From the NCBI GenBank assembly GCA_036260415.1, contig DASZZX010000290.1, positions 1 to 6,426 of the forward strand: a stretch of DNA of 6,426 nucleotides, given 5' to 3'. The stretch is from DASZZX01 sp036260415 (GTDB taxonomy: Bacteria > Actinomycetota > Nitriliruptoria > Nitriliruptorales > JAHWKO01). Numbering within the stretch: position 1 is the first letter of the stretch; each line of letters opens with the position of its first letter. Of the stretch, positions 5,151 through 6,426 are shown one piece after another. The notes under the pieces were generated by a model. It did not search any database. It saw only the letters and a list, made by a program, of their open reading frames with translations, and had not been told where the DNA came from. The position numbers were made by a program, and so were the translations under genes.

Positions 5151-5900
5151 TCAGACGGCCGTGCGGCCGCCGCTCGTCTCCTCCAGCGCCTGTCGCAGCG
5201 CCTCCATCTCGGTCACCAGCTGCTCCACGTCGCTGCCGAGCCCACCCAGCTGGGACGGCTCCCCGGCGGTCAGCGACAGCTCCACCGCGCGCGCCACCGC
5301 CTCGTCCAGGCGTGCGTCCAGCAGCCGCAGGCGGTCGCGGGCGTCGCGCGCCACCGCCGTGATCCGTTGCGTGGAGGCGAGCTGGGCGCGCAGCGCCTCC
5401 ACCGTTCCGGCCACACGGTCGCCCCCGCCGTGGTCGCGCTCCCGATCGAGCTGGTCGAGCTGCGCACGTAGCCGCTCCGGCGGCTCCAGCTGGCTCAGGG
5501 CCTCCTCCAACGCCTGCCCACGCGAGGCGATGCGCCAGCACTCGCGCACCCCGTCGTCGATGCGCCGCCCGATCTCCGCCAGCCGTTCGCGCAGCGGGCC
5601 GGTGGCCGTGACGGACACGGCACGCTGGTAGCGGCTGCGCGCGTCCTGCGCCTCCGCGACGAAGCTGCGCCACGGCTCGCGCAGGGCCCGAGGATCCACC
5701 CGCTCGTGGCGTCCGCCGGGCAACGCGGTCAGTACACGCGCCGCGTACGCCGCCGCCCCCACCGCAGCCGCCGCCACGAGGGGGGCGCCCGCCGCGATGG
5801 TGACGGCCGCCCCCGCCCCCGCCAGCAGGATCGCGGACGGGGCGGTGACCGCCCGGGCGCCCGCAGGCGTGAGCAGGCGGTCGCGCAGACCCCGCGCCAT
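5151..5900 (-). CDS. Membrane-anchored coiled-coil protein of unknown family (PspA operon)
   Basis: 249 residues from ATG 5900, the only ordinary start codon near the N-terminus. I do not recognise a named family. A short basic N-terminus (MARGLRDRLL) is followed by two hydrophobic, Ala/Gly-rich segments at about 19-37 and 40-60, separated by Gly-Ala-Pro and so likely a membrane hairpin. By the positive-inside rule both ends face the cytoplasm (RGLRDR before; GGRHERVDPRALR after). The rest is highly charged and helical: 70-137 (with WRSFVAEAQDARSRYQRAV and RLAEIGRRIDDGV), 141-156 (ERLRAQLDQLDRERDH), 161-210 (RVAGTVEALRAQL, RDARDRLRLLDARLDEAV) and 224-241. Leu spacing suggests coiled coils. 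A single Cys sits at 121. Placement between a VWA gene and pspA, with 46 bp and 12 bp gaps, suggests a membrane docking or assembly partner for the coiled-coil PspA. Another minus frame is open over 5910-4867 but is Gly/Arg/Pro-rich and not protein-like. Confidence 0.75.
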   Translation of the reverse strand: MARGLRDRLLTPAGARAVTAPSAILLAGAGAAVTIAAGAPLVAAAAVGAAAYAARVLTALPGGRHERVDPRALREPWRSFVAEAQDARSRYQRAVSVTATGPLRERLAEIGRRIDDGVRECWRIASRGQALEEALSQLEPPERLRAQLDQLDRERDHGGGDRVAGTVEALRAQLASTQRITAVARDARDRLRLLDARLDEAVARAVELSLTAGEPSQLGGLGSDVEQLVTEMEALRQALEETSGGRTAV

Positions 5901-5920
5901 CAGCGCCCACCCGCCTCCAT
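5900..5920 (-). promoter_or_regulatory. Possible leader micro-ORF (MEAGGR) ending on the next gene's start (TGATG)
   Basis: On the minus strand ATG 5920-5918 opens a six-codon frame whose TGA (5902-5900) overlaps the ATG (5900) of the coiled-coil gene as TGATG. GGGAGGT (5937-5931) precedes the micro-ORF by 10 nt, whereas the nearest GGAGG to the 5900 start is 13 nt away, a long spacing. Terminating ribosomes could re-initiate on the main gene. The arrangement is seen; the coupling is inferred. Confidence 0.25.
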
Positions 5921-5946
5921 CGGGGCGACCACCTCCCTCACGCCGG

Positions 5947-6426
5947 TCAGAAGTTGCTGAGTACGGCGGTGAACACCTTCTGGATGCTGCGCGGGTCGCT
6001 GGCGTCGTACACGGCCGCGTTGGTCGCCTCGGCGATGCGCCGCAACGTGCCGAGGTCGGCGTCGTCCCCGTACGCGATGGTGAACACCCGGACCGGCGTG
6101 GTCGAGCCGCCTTCGGTGTTGGCCCGCAGCGTCTCCAGGAGCCCCTCCAGGTCGTCGTTGCGTGGGTCGTCGTTCATGCCGTCGGTGAGCAGCACGACCG
6201 CGTTGATCCGTGCCGGGTCGAAACCCTCCTGCATGTCGCGGTAGGAGTCGGCGGTCACCGTGTACAGCGGCGTGCCCTGGGTCGGCACCAGGCTGCGGAT
6301 CCGGGTCCGCATCGGCTCGCGCTGCCCGCCGATCGGCGCGACGGGCAGCAGGTCGATGTGGTCGGTCGGCTCCTGGGCGGCGATCCCGGTGGAGAAGATT
6401 CGCAGGCCGACCTGGTCGTCGTCCTT
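5947..6426 (-). CDS. VWA (von Willebrand factor A) domain protein, C-terminal part (5' end beyond the right edge)
   Basis: The minus-strand frame is open from the right edge (first visible codon 6426-6424) to TGA 5949-5947, giving 159 visible residues; the ATG at 6312 is internal. The visible part is the second half of a VWA Rossmann-like domain: strand QVGLRIFSTG (5-14); IRSLVPTQGTPLYTV (43-57), whose Thr52 is the expected MIDAS threonine; strand INAVVLLTDGMNDD (74-87), with Asp82 as the third MIDAS motif; PVRVFTIAYGDDAD (111-124); and LGTLRRIAEATNAAVYDASD (125-144), then a final helix (IQKVFTAVLSNF) ending the protein. The DxSxS motif must lie off the edge. The style matches actinobacterial VWA proteins, often with an N-terminal lipoprotein or substrate-binding-like domain; whether that is present is unknown. 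VWA domains bind protein partners through a metal ion. It is the first visible gene of the operon leading to pspA, 46 bp before the coiled-coil gene. Confidence 0.85.
   Translation of the reverse strand, partial: KDDDQVGLRIFSTGIAAQEPTDHIDLLPVAPIGGQREPMRTRIRSLVPTQGTPLYTVTADSYRDMQEGFDPARINAVVLLTDGMNDDPRNDDLEGLLETLRANTEGGSTTPVRVFTIAYGDDADLGTLRRIAEATNAAVYDASDPRSIQKVFTAVLSNF

Noticed and set aside
4867..5910. Minus-strand 347-codon frame overlapping the coiled-coil gene and pspA.
   Set aside because: It is dominated by Gly, Ala, Arg and Pro with no helix pattern; the 5151-5900 frame has a sensible membrane hairpin and coiled coil and ends neatly before the pspA RBS.

Overview
The window looks like a stretch of chromosome from a high-GC actinobacterium. 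Base composition is strongly GC-rich throughout, third codon positions are almost all G or C, spurious antisense frames are long and open, and the proteins resemble actinobacterial families (a GGTYGG-type DUF2231 membrane protein, a short FMN-split-barrel protein, a BNR propeller next to a MoaD-like protein, and PspA with a VWA protein). I cannot name the genus. I see no tRNA, rRNA, CRISPR array, transposase or phage gene.

Layout from left to right. (1) The 3' end of a DUF2231-type membrane protein gene runs rightward to 380. (2) A PNPOx-like gene (416-892, minus) converges on it, and a 34-nt hairpin lies between the two stops. A possible 28-codon ORF (889-975) sits directly upstream of the PNPOx-like gene with a GTGA overlap. 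(3) After a divergent gap, a two-gene plus-strand unit encodes a cytoplasmic Asp-box (BNR) beta-propeller (1121-2236) and, overlapping it by ATGA, a MoaD/ThiS-like beta-grasp protein ending in Gly-Gly (2233-2529). (4) A PfkB-family sugar kinase (2559-3506, minus) converges on that pair. (5) A 347-bp gap holds an operator-like palindrome just upstream of the kinase. (6) A hemerythrin HHE protein gene (3854-4342, plus) follows. (7) A minus-strand operon fills the right side and is transcribed from beyond the right edge: VWA protein (5947 to edge), a membrane-anchored coiled-coil protein of unknown family (5151-5900), and PspA/IM30 (4359-5138).

Two groupings carry the biology. The propeller/MoaD pair is translationally coupled, and its small protein keeps the C-terminal Gly-Gly used for adenylation and thiocarboxylation or conjugation, but no E1-like enzyme or molybdopterin/thiamin gene lies nearby. 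The VWA, membrane coiled-coil and PspA operon looks like an envelope-stress or membrane-remodelling module in which the middle protein is a candidate undescribed PspA partner. The PNPOx-like, PfkB and hemerythrin genes are single genes whose links to either unit cannot be shown from this sequence. All three convergent gene ends have GC-rich hairpins without U-tracts.
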